From the NCBI GenBank assembly GCA_016929795.1, contig JAFGIA010000342.1, positions 1-54,313 on the forward strand: a DNA stretch of 54,313 nucleotides. The letters run 5' to 3'. Shown piece by piece: positions 25,507 to 34,141 of this stretch. A program made the position numbers and the translations under genes. This DNA comes from Anaerolineae bacterium (GTDB taxonomy: Bacteria; Chloroflexota; Anaerolineae; JAAYZQ01). Positions within the stretch are counted from its first letter, which is position 1. Each line of letters opens with the position of its first letter. Under the pieces are notes generated by a model, which did no database searches, was not told the origin of the DNA, and saw nothing but the letters and a program-made list of their open reading frames with translations.

Positions 25507-26661
25507 ATGTCTGCAGACTGGGCAGTTTTCGCCATCGTCGCCAGCCTGCGCCTGCTTGTGCCGCTCGCCATCCCCCGCTACCCGCTGCCGGCCATCCTCG
25601 CCGCCCTCCTGCTCGACGGTGTCGACCAGACACTATTCCAGCACTTTACGGCGCTGCCACTGGATCACTACCAGGGTTATGACAAATCCCTCGACATCTA
25701 CTACCTGACGATTGCCTACATCTCGACGCTGGCGAACTGGGAGGACCGCTTCGCCCTGCGCCTCGGGCGCCTGCTCTTTTACTGGCGCCTGATCGGCGTG
25801 GCCCTGTTCGAGGTGACCGACCTGCGCGGGCTGCTGCTCCTTTTTCCCAACACGTTCGAGTACTTTTTCATTTTTTACGAGGGGTGCCGTCTGCGCTGGC
25901 ATCCACGCCGCATCGCCCGCCGCACCCTGATCGCCGCTGCGGCGCTGATCTGGATCTGCATCAAGCTGCCACAGGAATACTGGCTCCACATTGCGCAGCT
26001 CGACGCCACCGACTGGATCAAAACACAGCTCCTCGGCGCCTCGCTCGACACGCCGTGGCCGACGATCGTCGCCCGGCACCCCATCACGACACTGCTCGTG
26101 GCCGCCACGGTCGGCCTGGGCGTGGTCGCCCTATCGCGCCTCATTGCGCGGCGCCTGCCGCCGGCCGAGCGAACGCGGCGATTCCGCGCCGGTGCCGGGC
26201 GGGCGTTGTTCGACCGCGAGCGGGTGCGGCGCGCGGTGGATCACGAGGCGCGCCAGATCGTCGACGAGGCGCTGGGCGAAAAGATCGTGCTCATCTCACT
26301 GGTGAGCATCAGCTTTGCCCACGTCCTGCCCAGCGTGCGCGCCACCGATCTGCAACTGGCCATTGGCCTGGGTCTTGTCGTAACGATCAACACCGCATTG
26401 ACGCACTGGATGGCCAGGCGCGGCGCAGGCTGGGCGTTTGCCCTCAGGCAGTTCGTAGTCATCGGCGTGGTGAACGTCGCCCTGGTGCTGGCCTACACCG
26501 CCCTCCGCACCTACCTCGGCACCCCGGTCAACGCCATCACGGTCCTCTTTTTCGCCCTGTTGCTGACACTGCTGCTGACGTTGTTCGATCGCTACCGGCA
26601 GGTGTACCTGATGCGCTTCACAGATGTCGAAAATCACTCTTCAGGCGCGAACGGATTGTAA
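25507..26661 (+). CDS. multi-pass integral membrane protein, unknown function
   Basis: A 384-residue membrane protein. Hydrophobic segments are seen near residues 5-38, 95-125 (LLFYWRLIGVALFEVTDLRGLLLLF), 140-155, 195-215, 260-300 and 310-360 (about eight helices), with a basic cytoplasmic stretch near 215-245 (RRLPPAERTRRFRAGAGRAL). Conserved-looking features are WEDRFALRLGRLLFYWRL and FEYFFIFYEG. No catalytic motif was recognised. No good ribosome-binding site precedes ATG 25507. It follows the GNAT gene by 43 bases and may share its transcript. Confidence 0.8.
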   Translation: MSADWAVFAIVASLRLLVPLAIPRYPLPAILAALLLDGVDQTLFQHFTALPLDHYQGYDKSLDIYYLTIAYISTLANWEDRFALRLGRLLFYWRLIGVALFEVTDLRGLLLLFPNTFEYFFIFYEGCRLRWHPRRIARRTLIAAAALIWICIKLPQEYWLHIAQLDATDWIKTQLLGASLDTPWPTIVARHPITTLLVAATVGLGVVALSRLIARRLPPAERTRRFRAGAGRALFDRERVRRAVDHEARQIVDEALGEKIVLISLVSISFAHVLPSVRATDLQLAIGLGLVVTINTALTHWMARRGAGWAFALRQFVVIGVVNVALVLAYTALRTYLGTPVNAITVLFFALLLTLLLTLFDRYRQVYLMRFTDVENHSSGANGL

Positions 26662-26712
26662 CCTCGAGTGGGCCGGCAGACAGGTGCCGAGCGCCGTACA
26701 CCGTCGTAATAT

Positions 26713-27803
26713 GTGGATTCAAAAACAGAAGGAAACGGCGTGCACGTCAAGCTGAGCTTCCCCGGCGCCCATCCTCACCCCCGCCTGGAGCCGTTCAACC
26801 GCCTGGACACGCGCGTCTCGTACTTGACCGGCAGCGACCCGGCCCAGTGGCGGTCGGACGTGCCCGCCTGGGGTGGCGTGCGCTACGTGGCGCTCTATCC
26901 CGGCATCGACCTGGAGCTCACCGGCGAGGCGGACTGGCCGCTGCTGCGCGTAGACAGGTCGCCGGCGAAGGTGAGCGTGCGGCCACGCGGCGCACAGGCA
27001 TTCGAGGGAGCCGCGCCCTTTTCCCGGATGCCCCCCAGCGACTGGCTGTGTCGGCACGAGATGACAACCCTGGCGACCTGTTCTACGGTGCTTTCCTGGG
27101 CGGCAGTAGCCGGGAGGTTGGCTATGGTATCGTCGTGGATGAGGATGGAGCGGCTTACGTCACAGGCTACACCTACTCTGTCGACTTTCCCACCACACCG
27201 CGCGCCTTTGACACGAGCTATGGTGGTGGCCAATCCAGCGACGCCTTTGCCGTCAAGCTGGTGATAGGGGCTGAGGGGTACTCTATCTCCGGCAGGGTGA
27301 CGGATGCCGGCGGCGGGGGCCTCCCAGGCGTGACCGTCTCTGGAGGATGGGCTGGCACGGCCGTAACCAACGCCCATGGCGACTATGCCCTCAGACACGT
27401 TATCACTGGGACTTGCACGCTCACCCCAACGCTCGTGGGTTACACTTTTGACCCCATCACGCGCACCGTGTCGGTGCCGCCCGACGCCACCGGCCAGGAC
27501 TTTCAGGCCACGCAGTTGACCTACTCGATCAGCGGCCGTGTATCCGACGTCGATGACAATCCGATGGCCGGCGTCACGATCTCGGTCACGGGCGGCTACT
27601 CCGTCACCACGGACGTGTTGGGCACATACACCCTCACCAACCTGATCTCAGGAACCTACACCCTGACCCCGATGCTGGAGGGTTATGTCCTTGAGCCCAT
27701 CACGCGCACGGTTCACGTGCCGCCCAACGCTACCGGCCAGGACTTTCGTGCCGTGCCCGAGGGGTACCTGTTCTACCTGTCGCTGGTGCTCCGAAACTGG
27801 TGA
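26713..27803 (+). pseudogene. decayed SBBP-repeat/carboxypeptidase-regulatory secreted protein
   Basis: Fragments of one secreted protein in two frames. In one frame from about 26713 comes VHVKLSFPGAHPHPRLEPF...WRSDVPAWGGVRYVALYPGIDL, the N-terminal module usual before SBBP repeats. It loses coherence near 27050. A different frame then gives a single SBBP repeat (YGAFLGGSSREVGYGIVVDE ... PTTPRAFDTSYGGG), followed by two carboxypeptidase regulatory-like repeats (each starting YSISGRVxD and ending PPxATGQDF) and the tail FYLSLVLRNW. The signal peptide is missing and the join lacks expected sequence, so both 5' truncation and an internal deletion or frameshift have occurred. The intact 3' half, including the tail motif, suggests recent decay. 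Confidence 0.75.
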
Positions 27804-27893
27804 GTTGCCGGCGGGCGTGAGCAGCGGAAGGAGGCGCGAGCTTGCTCGGGGTTGGGTGCTAATGCATCTTTCCAGGATAACGCGGTTCTGCCG

Positions 27894-30656
27894 CTATTCT
27901 GGCGGCAGCATCCCCAGCTCACGCGCCCGTGCCACCGCCTGCGCACGGGCGTGCACACCGAGCTTGCCATAGATGCTGCCGGTGTGCGACTTGACGGTGG
28001 GCAGCGAGATAAAGAGGCGCCGCCCGATTTCAGCGTTCGACAGGCCCTGGGCCAGGAGCACGAGCACTTCCAGCTCGCGCTCCGACAGTGGCTCGACGAG
28101 GGGCTGATCCTCCGCTGCCACCGTGGCAACTGAGCCGGACGCAAAAGCGGCGAGCAACTGGCCGACGTAGCGCGGCGCGAGGCCGCGCGACCCGGCTCCC
28201 TTGAGCAATGCTGCCATCGGCCCACCCAGGTCGACAAAGAGGCGCACGTACCCTTCGGGCTCGGCCAGCGCGAGTGCCTGCGCCAGGGCGGCGAGGGCGG
28301 CGTCCCGCCGGTTCAGCGCGTGGCACGCCAGGGCGCGCAGCGCGTGCAGATCGATCACGCTCCCCCCGCGCCCGGCCTCGACGGCCGCCGGCAGCATCGC
28401 CTCGGCCAGGGCCAGGGCCTCGGCGGGCCGGCCCCCGGCCAGCAGCAGGCGGGCCAACGTCAGTTCCTCGAACTCGCGCAGATACTCGGTCTTGCCCACC
28501 TGTCGATAGTCGCGCGCCCAGGCAGAAGTGAGGTCGTATCGCCCCTGCGCCAGCCAGATGCGCGCCTGGTAGGCTGACGTCAGGATCTGCAGGCGAGGGA
28601 TGCCGTCGCGCTGCGCCCCCTCCACCGCCTGCCGGACGGCGCGGAGAGCACCGTCCGCATCGCCCTGCGCCTGTCTCACCTGGGCAAGCACCGCGTATAT
28701 GCTGCCAAAGCTGGCCGGGATTCCCCCCCGCGTGAGAAGGTCCAGTCCCTCGATCAAGTGCTGCCCGGCGGCCTGAAGGTCATTCCACTCGTACAGGATC
28801 TTGGCCTGCTCGAGCCCGACAAACCCGCCGACAAAGATGCTCTCGCCACGCGCCGTGCTCAGGTTCATCGCTTCCTGGCAGGTGCGCATCGCCTCGCGCA
28901 GCCGGCCCTGCACGATGAGCGTCTCGGCCAGATTGCAGGCAAAGGGCATGGCGGCAAAGCTGAGACCGGCGTCAAGGGCGATGTCAAGTGCTATTGAAAA
29001 CTCGTGCTCTGCCTCCACGACGTCGCCGGCCCGCAGAGCGGCCATGCCCAGGATTGCGGGTGTGCGAAAACGGGCGATGGGGTCGGCGTCGGGGGCCGCG
29101 GCGAGCGCCTGGCGAACCAGATCTCGAGCCTCGCGCACCTCACCCAGCACCACGGCGTAGGAGGCGCGATCCACGGTCACCAGCCGGGTGAGCCGCTCGA
29201 CTTCTGGCACCTCGGGGTGATTGTGCAGCCAGGACTCCAACTCGCCCAGCTCGCGGCTCGCCGTCTCGGGCTGGCCCGACACGTACAGGGTGCGCGAGGT
29301 AAAGAGCCACAGCCAGGGCTTGCTCCGGATCACGCCGTCGGGCAGCGCCTGCAGCCAGCGCCGGATCATGGTAATATCCGCGTGCGACCAGGTGCTGACG
29401 CGCGTAATGGTGCGCTCGATTACGCCGGCGGCCAGCTCATCGTCCTGGCCCGCCAGTGCATGGTTCACCGCCTCCACCCCGAACCCCTCCTGCTCGAACC
29501 AGGCTGCCGCCCGGTGGTGCAGCACAGGCACCTGCTCGGGCTCTACCTCGTGCAGCCGTGCCCGCAGCAGGTCGGCAAAGAGCGCATGGTAACGGTACCA
29601 CCGGTGCTCGTCGTCGAGCGGCATGAGAAAGATGTTGGCGTGGTCGAGGTGGGCGAGGACGTTGGAAGACTGGCAGGTTGGCAGACCAGTCTTCCAACCT
29701 TCCAACTTTCCAACCTTCCAACCTTCCAACAGTGCATCACACAACGGCGCGCACATCCGATCCAGGATCGACGTCCAGAGCAAAAAGCGCTGTATCTCCT
29801 CCGGCTGGCGGCTCAACACCTCGTCGGTCAGGTAGTCGAGGAAAAGGTGGTAGCGCCCTGAAAAGCCCGAGACAAACTCGGCACGGCTGGCAGGATCGCG
29901 CCCCTGCATCGACAGAGCTGCGAGCTGCAAGCCGGTGATCCATCCTTCGGTGCGCGATTCGAGCAGCGCGATGTCTGTGGGAGCCAGTCCCAGCCCCATC
30001 GACTCGTTCAAAAAACGTGCTGCTTCCTCGGTGCTGAAAGCCAGGTCGCGCTGGCGGATCTCGGTCACCTGCCCGCGCGCACGCAGGCGCGACAGGGGCA
30101 AGGGTGGGTCGTGGCGCGTGATGACTACCAGGTGCACCGTCGGGGGGAGGTGCTCCACCAGCAGGCCGAGCGCCTCGTGGATGCCCAGGTCATCGACCGC
30201 GTGATAGTCGTCGAGGGCGACCACCAGCGGCGCGCCGTGGGCAGCCAGGTCATTGATCAGCGTCGTAACCAGCGAAGGGATCGGGGGGAGGTGGGGCACT
30301 TTCAGCAGGGGCCGGATGCCCTGCGCGAGTGAGGCGTCGACCGTGTCCAGTGCGGCGACCAGGTAGGTGAAAAAGCGCGCGGGATCGCTGTCGCCACTGT
30401 CGAGCGACAGCCAGGCGACGCCTCTCGATGCCGGCTCGTCGTCACCCGTCGTCGAGCGCAGCCGGGCGAGCCAGCCACTGGCCAGCGTCGTCTTGCCCGA
30501 TCCTGCCGGCGCCGAGATCAGGGTGAGCCGGCGATACAGCCCGGCGTCAAGGCGGGCGATCAGGCGCGGGCGCGGCACCCAGCCGGGCCGGACGGGTGGG
30601 ATATAGAGCTTGGTGGTCAACAATGGCGTCGCCAATTCTCGCTGCTCCCGCCGCAT
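27894..30656 (-). CDS. MalT/LuxR-type STAND ATPase transcriptional regulator
   Basis: A 920-residue regulator. ATG 30656 (MRREQRELATPLLTTKLYIPP) matches the family N-terminus. Domains: NB-ARC/AAA ATPase with P-loop SAPAGSGKTTLA near 48 and Walker B LVVALDDYH near 150; a winged-helix/TPR sensor region of about 400-850; and a C-terminal LuxR helix-turn-helix (LSERELEVLVLLAQGLSNAEIGRRL ... TVKSHTGSIYGKL, about 855-915). Five tandem 8-bp repeats lie inside the coding sequence (29691-29730), adding LLEGWKVGKLEGWKTG between the ATPase and sensor parts. Ligand and target genes unknown; the divergent 78-residue gene is a candidate target. Confidence 0.94.
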   Translation of the reverse strand: MRREQRELATPLLTTKLYIPPVRPGWVPRPRLIARLDAGLYRRLTLISAPAGSGKTTLASGWLARLRSTTGDDEPASRGVAWLSLDSGDSDPARFFTYLVAALDTVDASLAQGIRPLLKVPHLPPIPSLVTTLINDLAAHGAPLVVALDDYHAVDDLGIHEALGLLVEHLPPTVHLVVITRHDPPLPLSRLRARGQVTEIRQRDLAFSTEEAARFLNESMGLGLAPTDIALLESRTEGWITGLQLAALSMQGRDPASRAEFVSGFSGRYHLFLDYLTDEVLSRQPEEIQRFLLWTSILDRMCAPLCDALLEGWKVGKLEGWKTGLPTCQSSNVLAHLDHANIFLMPLDDEHRWYRYHALFADLLRARLHEVEPEQVPVLHHRAAAWFEQEGFGVEAVNHALAGQDDELAAGVIERTITRVSTWSHADITMIRRWLQALPDGVIRSKPWLWLFTSRTLYVSGQPETASRELGELESWLHNHPEVPEVERLTRLVTVDRASYAVVLGEVREARDLVRQALAAAPDADPIARFRTPAILGMAALRAGDVVEAEHEFSIALDIALDAGLSFAAMPFACNLAETLIVQGRLREAMRTCQEAMNLSTARGESIFVGGFVGLEQAKILYEWNDLQAAGQHLIEGLDLLTRGGIPASFGSIYAVLAQVRQAQGDADGALRAVRQAVEGAQRDGIPRLQILTSAYQARIWLAQGRYDLTSAWARDYRQVGKTEYLREFEELTLARLLLAGGRPAEALALAEAMLPAAVEAGRGGSVIDLHALRALACHALNRRDAALAALAQALALAEPEGYVRLFVDLGGPMAALLKGAGSRGLAPRYVGQLLAAFASGSVATVAAEDQPLVEPLSERELEVLVLLAQGLSNAEIGRRLFISLPTVKSHTGSIYGKLGVHARAQAVARARELGMLPPE
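29661..29730. repeat. in-frame 8-bp tandem repeats and 13-bp inverted repeat within MalT-like gene
   Basis: Five units of cttccaac (one with tttccaac) run from 29691 to 29730. They are preceded by inverted arms at 29661-29673 and 29686-29698. Unit length is not a multiple of three, so gain or loss of one unit would shift the reading frame of the regulator. A degenerate stretch of the same 8-mer type occurs at 30784-30807, outside the gene. Confidence 0.85.
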
Positions 30657-30699
30657 GTGTATGGCACTGACTGCCGGCAAAGCGTGCGGTCCTGGCACC

Positions 30700-30728
30700 A
30701 TTGTACCATATTGCGGTCGTAGTGGCAA
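30700..30728 (-). promoter_or_regulatory. promoter of the MalT-like regulator
   Basis: Minus strand TTGCCA (30728-30723), 17 bases, TACAAT (30705-30700), about 44 bases before ATG 30656. Confidence 0.78.
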
Positions 30729-30816
30729 TGGACGCCTGGCACGGGTATAGGGCGACTGGATTGGGACTGGGAGTGGACCAACCTTCCAGGCTTCCGATCT
30801 TCCAGTCCTGCCGCTT

Positions 30817-30841
30817 CTGTGATACAATTCCTCTATCACAG
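30817..30841. promoter_or_regulatory. 8-bp inverted repeat around probable -10 of the 78-aa gene
   Basis: CTGTGATA (30817-30824) and TATCACAG (30834-30841) with a 9-base spacer. A rightward TACAAT (30823-30828) overlaps the left arm, so the palindrome covers the expected start site; an operator or a leader hairpin is possible. Confidence 0.55.
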
Positions 30842-30858
30842 AGGCCGGAGGATCACAG

Positions 30859-31095
30859 ATGGCAAACCTGTACGACAAGGAGTCGGGCAGACTGATCGGC
30901 CCCATCAGCGAGCGGGATCTCGACTTTTTGATGCGCCAGCTCGAGGAAGAGGGACTGGAAGATCAGGATTACTATATCGATCCGGTCACCCTCGACTGGT
31001 TCGAGGATCACGGCGCCGATCCGGCGCTCGTCGAAATGTTGCGCCATGCCCTGGGCGACAGCGAAGGGGTAGAGATTGCCTGGCGGGAAGATTGA
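30859..31095 (+). CDS. small conserved-looking acidic protein (78 aa)
   Basis: Acidic 78-residue protein of unknown function: MANLYDKESGRLIGPISERD, a helix DFLMRQLEEEGLEDQDYYID, then DWFEDHGADPALVEMLRHAL and a C-terminal VEIAW strand. This pattern, a GxI strand then two helices, recurs in small proteins of many unrelated bacteria as far as I recall, though no function is established. CCGGAGG lies before ATG 30859. It is divergent from the MalT-like regulator and could be its target. Confidence 0.78.
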   Translation: MANLYDKESGRLIGPISERDLDFLMRQLEEEGLEDQDYYIDPVTLDWFEDHGADPALVEMLRHALGDSEGVEIAWRED

Positions 31096-31112
31096 CGCCC
31101 TGAGCGCTCCTC

Positions 31113-31125
31113 GGTGCCTGGCACC
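31113..31125. repeat. GGTGCCTGGCACC palindrome between convergent genes
   Basis: A 13-base perfect palindrome in the 36-base gap between two convergent genes. No T-run follows. A partial copy (cctggcaccatt) lies at 30691-30702. It may be part of a dispersed repeat. Confidence 0.5.
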
Positions 31126-31131
31126 ATCCTG

Positions 31132-31806
31132 TTACGCCGGGTACACGTCCAGCACCATCACCACCGCGTCGGGTGCCACGATTCGGACATAGTCACGGAT
31201 GCCCTCCAGGTGGCGGCGCACGGCGGCTGGATCGATCCCGGCCGGCGCGTACACGGTGAAGAGCACCTGTTTTGTCTCCGGGCGGATCTGGGTGCGATCG
31301 TCGGGGCCATAGAGGATGCTCGACAGCACGCCACGCGCGTCGGCGATGTACATGTCGCCTTCCTTCAGCACCTGCTCGCTGCCGCCGAGCCGCACATACC
31401 GCTCTGTGCCACCAGCCACGTCGATGCGCACCGGCGCCTCCACTGCCGCCAGGTCATGCCCGGCAGTGAGCAACGCGTTCTGAAGCTCGGCCATGAACAT
31501 GGCCTCGACCAATGCCGACACACGTGGAATCGATTTCCCCTTCCACGCCACCGACTCGACCTGGTGCTGGACGTGGTAGCTCTTGCCAAAATGCTTGTAG
31601 TAGGTCGCGTACGCCTGCATCACAGGCTGTGCCTTGAGCGCAGCGCGGTCGAGCGGGCCATAGCGGGCGCGCAGATCTGCTTCCAACGCGTCCTTGCACC
31701 GGTCGAGCTCGGGGTTCGTTTCCGGGTTCGCCACGTCGCGCATCGTGAGCATGCCCACGGATGCGCCGGGGTATGCCTGCCGCCATGTCTCGGTGATCAG
31801 CATCAT
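31132..31806 (-). CDS. B3/B4 tRNA-binding-domain protein (PheT-like)
   Basis: A 224-residue stand-alone relative of the B3/B4 domain of phenylalanyl-tRNA synthetase beta chain, the domain that carries the editing site. Recognisable stretches are RDVANPETNPELDRCKDALEADLRARYG, YYKHFGKSYHVQHQVESV, LVEAMFMAELQNALLTAGHDL, and DARGVLSSILYGPDDRTQI. ATG 31806 is chosen because GGGAGG lies seven bases upstream. Free-standing B3/B4 proteins are assumed to hydrolyse mischarged tRNA, or to act on small amino-acid ligands; not proven. It has its own consensus promoter and is convergent with the 78-residue gene. Confidence 0.85.
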   Translation of the reverse strand: MMLITETWRQAYPGASVGMLTMRDVANPETNPELDRCKDALEADLRARYGPLDRAALKAQPVMQAYATYYKHFGKSYHVQHQVESVAWKGKSIPRVSALVEAMFMAELQNALLTAGHDLAAVEAPVRIDVAGGTERYVRLGGSEQVLKEGDMYIADARGVLSSILYGPDDRTQIRPETKQVLFTVYAPAGIDPAAVRRHLEGIRDYVRIVAPDAVVMVLDVYPA

Positions 31807-31833
31807 CTCCTTGCCTCCCTGCATCGTAAAGAG

Positions 31834-31862
31834 ATTCTAGCCCGGAAGGGCGTGGCTGTCAA
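31834..31862 (-). promoter_or_regulatory. promoter of the B3/B4-domain gene
   Basis: Minus strand TTGACA (31862-31857), 17 bases, TAGAAT (31839-31834), 28 bases before ATG 31806. Confidence 0.82.
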
Positions 31863-31952
31863 GCGTGATGCGTGAGCTGCTCCGCTCCTCAATACAGGAC
31901 GTGGCGGCCGAGCCTGCAACAGCCAAAGTGGGCAAGCCAGGGCAATCCCATT

Positions 31953-32032
31953 TGTCGTTGCGAAGAGCGCCAGCGACGAAGCAACCCCCTCTTGCGTAAG
32001 GGGGAGATTGCTTTGCTTCGCTCGCAATGACA
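31953..32032. repeat. palindromic 'IASEAKQSP'-type interspersed repeat
   Basis: About 80 bases form a long imperfect hairpin (ttgtcgttgcg...cgcaatgaca arms, inner ccccct/aggggg). Read on the minus strand it encodes VIASEAKQSPPYARGG, the peptide given by a widely scattered bacterial repeat. It lies in the 378-base gap between divergent genes, between their promoters. Nothing else was seen in that gap besides the two promoters. Confidence 0.8.
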
Positions 32033-32079
32033 GCTTCCAGGTGCCGAATGTGCTTGCCCTGTGGGCCAGCGACGGATGC

Positions 32080-32108
32080 TTGACGGCGGTGGGGGTCGGT
32101 GCTATACT
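32080..32108 (+). promoter_or_regulatory. promoter of the nucleotidyltransferase gene
   Basis: TTGACG (32080-32085), 17 bases, TATACT (32103-32108), about 77 bases upstream of GTG 32185. Confidence 0.75.
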
Positions 32109-32184
32109 CGGCTTGGCGGCCTGTGACAGGGCAGCTTGGCGCAAGCAGGTCGCTCGAAAGCGTGCGAGCACAAGGAGGATCGTC

Positions 32185-32973
32185 GTGCCGGGGGACGAGG
32201 TGTGGCCCACTGCCTACCCTGAGGTGAATGGCGCGCTGCGTGCCTTGCTTGCCGGCGTGCAGTCGGTGCTGGGCGATCTTGTCGTGGGGTTGTACGTCCA
32301 TGGATCGCTGGCCGGGGGTGGCTTTGAGCCGGGGCGGAGCGACATCGACTTTTGTGTTGCCACCAGCAGCCCACTGCCGGCAAGCCTGCTGCCCAGCCTT
32401 GAAGCGATGCATGTGCGCCTCGCGGCGAGTGGCCGGCCGTGGGTTGACAGGCTCGAAGGGTCGTACATCCCCCTGCGCGCGCTGCGCCGCTATGACCCTG
32501 CCGACGCCCACCATCCCGCGCTGCGCGTCGACGGGTCGTTTGACGTCGACCACCATGGCGTCGATTGGATCATCCAGCTCTACGTCATGCGCGAGCATGG
32601 GATCGCCGTGGCTGGCCCACCGCCCCGGACGCTGATCGATCCCATCCAGCCGGACGATCTGCGGCGCGCCGCGCTCGGCATCCTGCACGCCTGGTGGGTG
32701 CCGCAGCTCGCCGATCACACGCGCCTGTGTGCCGCAGAGTATCAGGCGTATGCGGTTCTGACCATGTGCCGCATCCTCTACACCCTGGAGCATGGCACGG
32801 TGGTGCCCAAGGCGGAAGCAGCGCGGTGGGCGCGGGGTATAGTAGATGAACCGGGGGCGCTGTTGATCGACCTCGCCCTCGCCTGGCGGCATAGGATGGC
32901 GCTCGACAGGCTGGAAGATGTGCTCGGTTTGATCCGAGACACGGTGCGACGCGCGGAACGATATTCAGGCTGA
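32185..32973 (+). CDS. aminoglycoside-nucleotidyltransferase-like protein (AadA-like)
   Basis: A 262-residue nucleotidyltransferase. The catalytic signature GSLAGGGFEPGRSDIDF (GS...DxD near residues 39-54) is followed by a C-terminal helical domain of the AadA/DUF4111 kind (LRRAALGILHAWWVPQLAD, YQAYAVLTMCRILYTLEHG). GTG 32185 is chosen because AAGGAGG stands eight bases before it. Related enzymes adenylylate streptomycin or spectinomycin, but many environmental members have unknown substrates, so resistance should not be assumed. It has its own promoter and is convergent with the metallo-hydrolase gene. Confidence 0.85.
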   Translation: MPGDEVWPTAYPEVNGALRALLAGVQSVLGDLVVGLYVHGSLAGGGFEPGRSDIDFCVATSSPLPASLLPSLEAMHVRLAASGRPWVDRLEGSYIPLRALRRYDPADAHHPALRVDGSFDVDHHGVDWIIQLYVMREHGIAVAGPPPRTLIDPIQPDDLRRAALGILHAWWVPQLADHTRLCAAEYQAYAVLTMCRILYTLEHGTVVPKAEAARWARGIVDEPGALLIDLALAWRHRMALDRLEDVLGLIRDTVRRAERYSG

Positions 32974-32995
32974 ATCGTATAGTGGGTAAATCCGA

Positions 32996-34102
32996 TTACA
33001 GGGTCACAGCGATGCCTGCATCCTCCGCCTCAGGGTAGCGCGGCCGGTAATCGTATTCGCGCCGCAGTGACTGTGCATCCCACTTGGTCGTCTGTGGCAC
33101 GCGGTAGTTAAAGAGGATCTCTTTGTCCTGTCCGCCGTAGGCCAGGATGCGCGCCATCGCCTCGTCGTCGGGGTGGTGGTGGCTGCGGCTGTCGGTGGAG
33201 ACGAGATAGCGCCGGCAGTCGACGAGGCTGAGCAGGCGGCGGGAGACGTTGTTCTTGCTGCCGTGGTGCGGTACCTTGAAGGCGTCCAGGGGCAGGCGTT
33301 TCAACCCCAGCTCGTTGAGGTATTGCTTGACCGAATCCTCGAGGACGGTGGGGTGCGCATCGCCTGCGAGCAGGCAGCGCGCGCCTTTGTATTCGAGAAG
33401 GAAGGCGATGCTGCTGCCGTTGGCGGCGCGGTTGTCGCCGCGGTAGCGTGTCTCCAGGAGTTGTTCGACGTCAGGCACAGGCAGGCCCCGCGGCCTGTCT
33501 TTGTCGGGGTCGTAGCGGCTGTCCTCGTCAAGGACATGGAGCCAGTCCCCGGTCGATCCGGGATCGGGATAGTCCTTCTCCGCCCGGGTGATGACTCTGC
33601 GCCATTCCTTGCGCAGCTTGGCCAGACGGGACGGCACGGGGGAAAGCAGGACCAGCTCGAGCCCTCCGGCGAACCGGATGCGGGGGAGTGGCACGCCAGG
33701 TTGGACTACTACAGGTCCGGCATCAAAGTGGCGATTCCAGCGCAGGCCGAGGTGCTTGAGACGGGCCGCGACGTACTCACCCTGCACAGGGCCGCGGGGA
33801 TCGCTGTCCGGAGGGCGCAGTTGATCCCAGCCGTTGAACCACACGTCGTCGAACTTGTAGTTGAGATCGGGGTTCTGGAGGAGGCGGACGACGCCGTCGA
33901 TGTGGTCATTGTCGACATGCGTGACGACGAGCAGCTCAAAGGTACGCTCCACCTCGCCAAGCCTCTTTATCCGCTCGCGCAGTGGTTCGTAGGTGGCATG
34001 GGTGCCGCCGTCGATCAGGATGCGGCGCACATTGTGTGGCGGGCCATACTCGATCCAGAGGCAGTCGCCATTGTCGGCGGGCAGCATTTCGATTCTGAGC
34101 AT
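32996..34102 (-). CDS. ComEC/Rec2-like stand-alone metallo-beta-lactamase-fold hydrolase
   Basis: A 368-residue cytoplasmic protein with the ComEC-type MBL fold but no membrane part: LPADNGDCLWIEYG, LIDGGT, THVDNDHIDGVVRLL (HxHxDH-type site with Val/Asn substitutions), LLAGDAHP, FKVPHHGSKNN and VSTDSRSHHHPDDEAMA. GGGAG lies five bases before ATG 34102. Stand-alone members occur both in nucleic-acid metabolism and as parts of defence loci; no defence partner is visible here, so function is open. The promoter at 34142-34170 lies next to a palindromic element. Confidence 0.88.
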   Translation of the reverse strand: MLRIEMLPADNGDCLWIEYGPPHNVRRILIDGGTHATYEPLRERIKRLGEVERTFELLVVTHVDNDHIDGVVRLLQNPDLNYKFDDVWFNGWDQLRPPDSDPRGPVQGEYVAARLKHLGLRWNRHFDAGPVVVQPGVPLPRIRFAGGLELVLLSPVPSRLAKLRKEWRRVITRAEKDYPDPGSTGDWLHVLDEDSRYDPDKDRPRGLPVPDVEQLLETRYRGDNRAANGSSIAFLLEYKGARCLLAGDAHPTVLEDSVKQYLNELGLKRLPLDAFKVPHHGSKNNVSRRLLSLVDCRRYLVSTDSRSHHHPDDEAMARILAYGGQDKEILFNYRVPQTTKWDAQSLRREYDYRPRYPEAEDAGIAVTL

Positions 34103-34141
34103 TTTCACTCCCGCGGTTCTCTACAATTTCCTGGATGACTG

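Noticed and set aside
25884..27050. In-frame upstream extension of the SBBP reading frame
   Set aside because: That part runs through the membrane-protein gene in another frame and gives Arg/Pro-rich nonsense; only the part after about 27050 is protein-like.
32185..32973. Calling the nucleotidyltransferase a streptomycin/spectinomycin resistance gene
   Set aside because: Only the general catalytic motif is seen; there are no mobile resistance neighbours, and environmental homologues often have other substrates.
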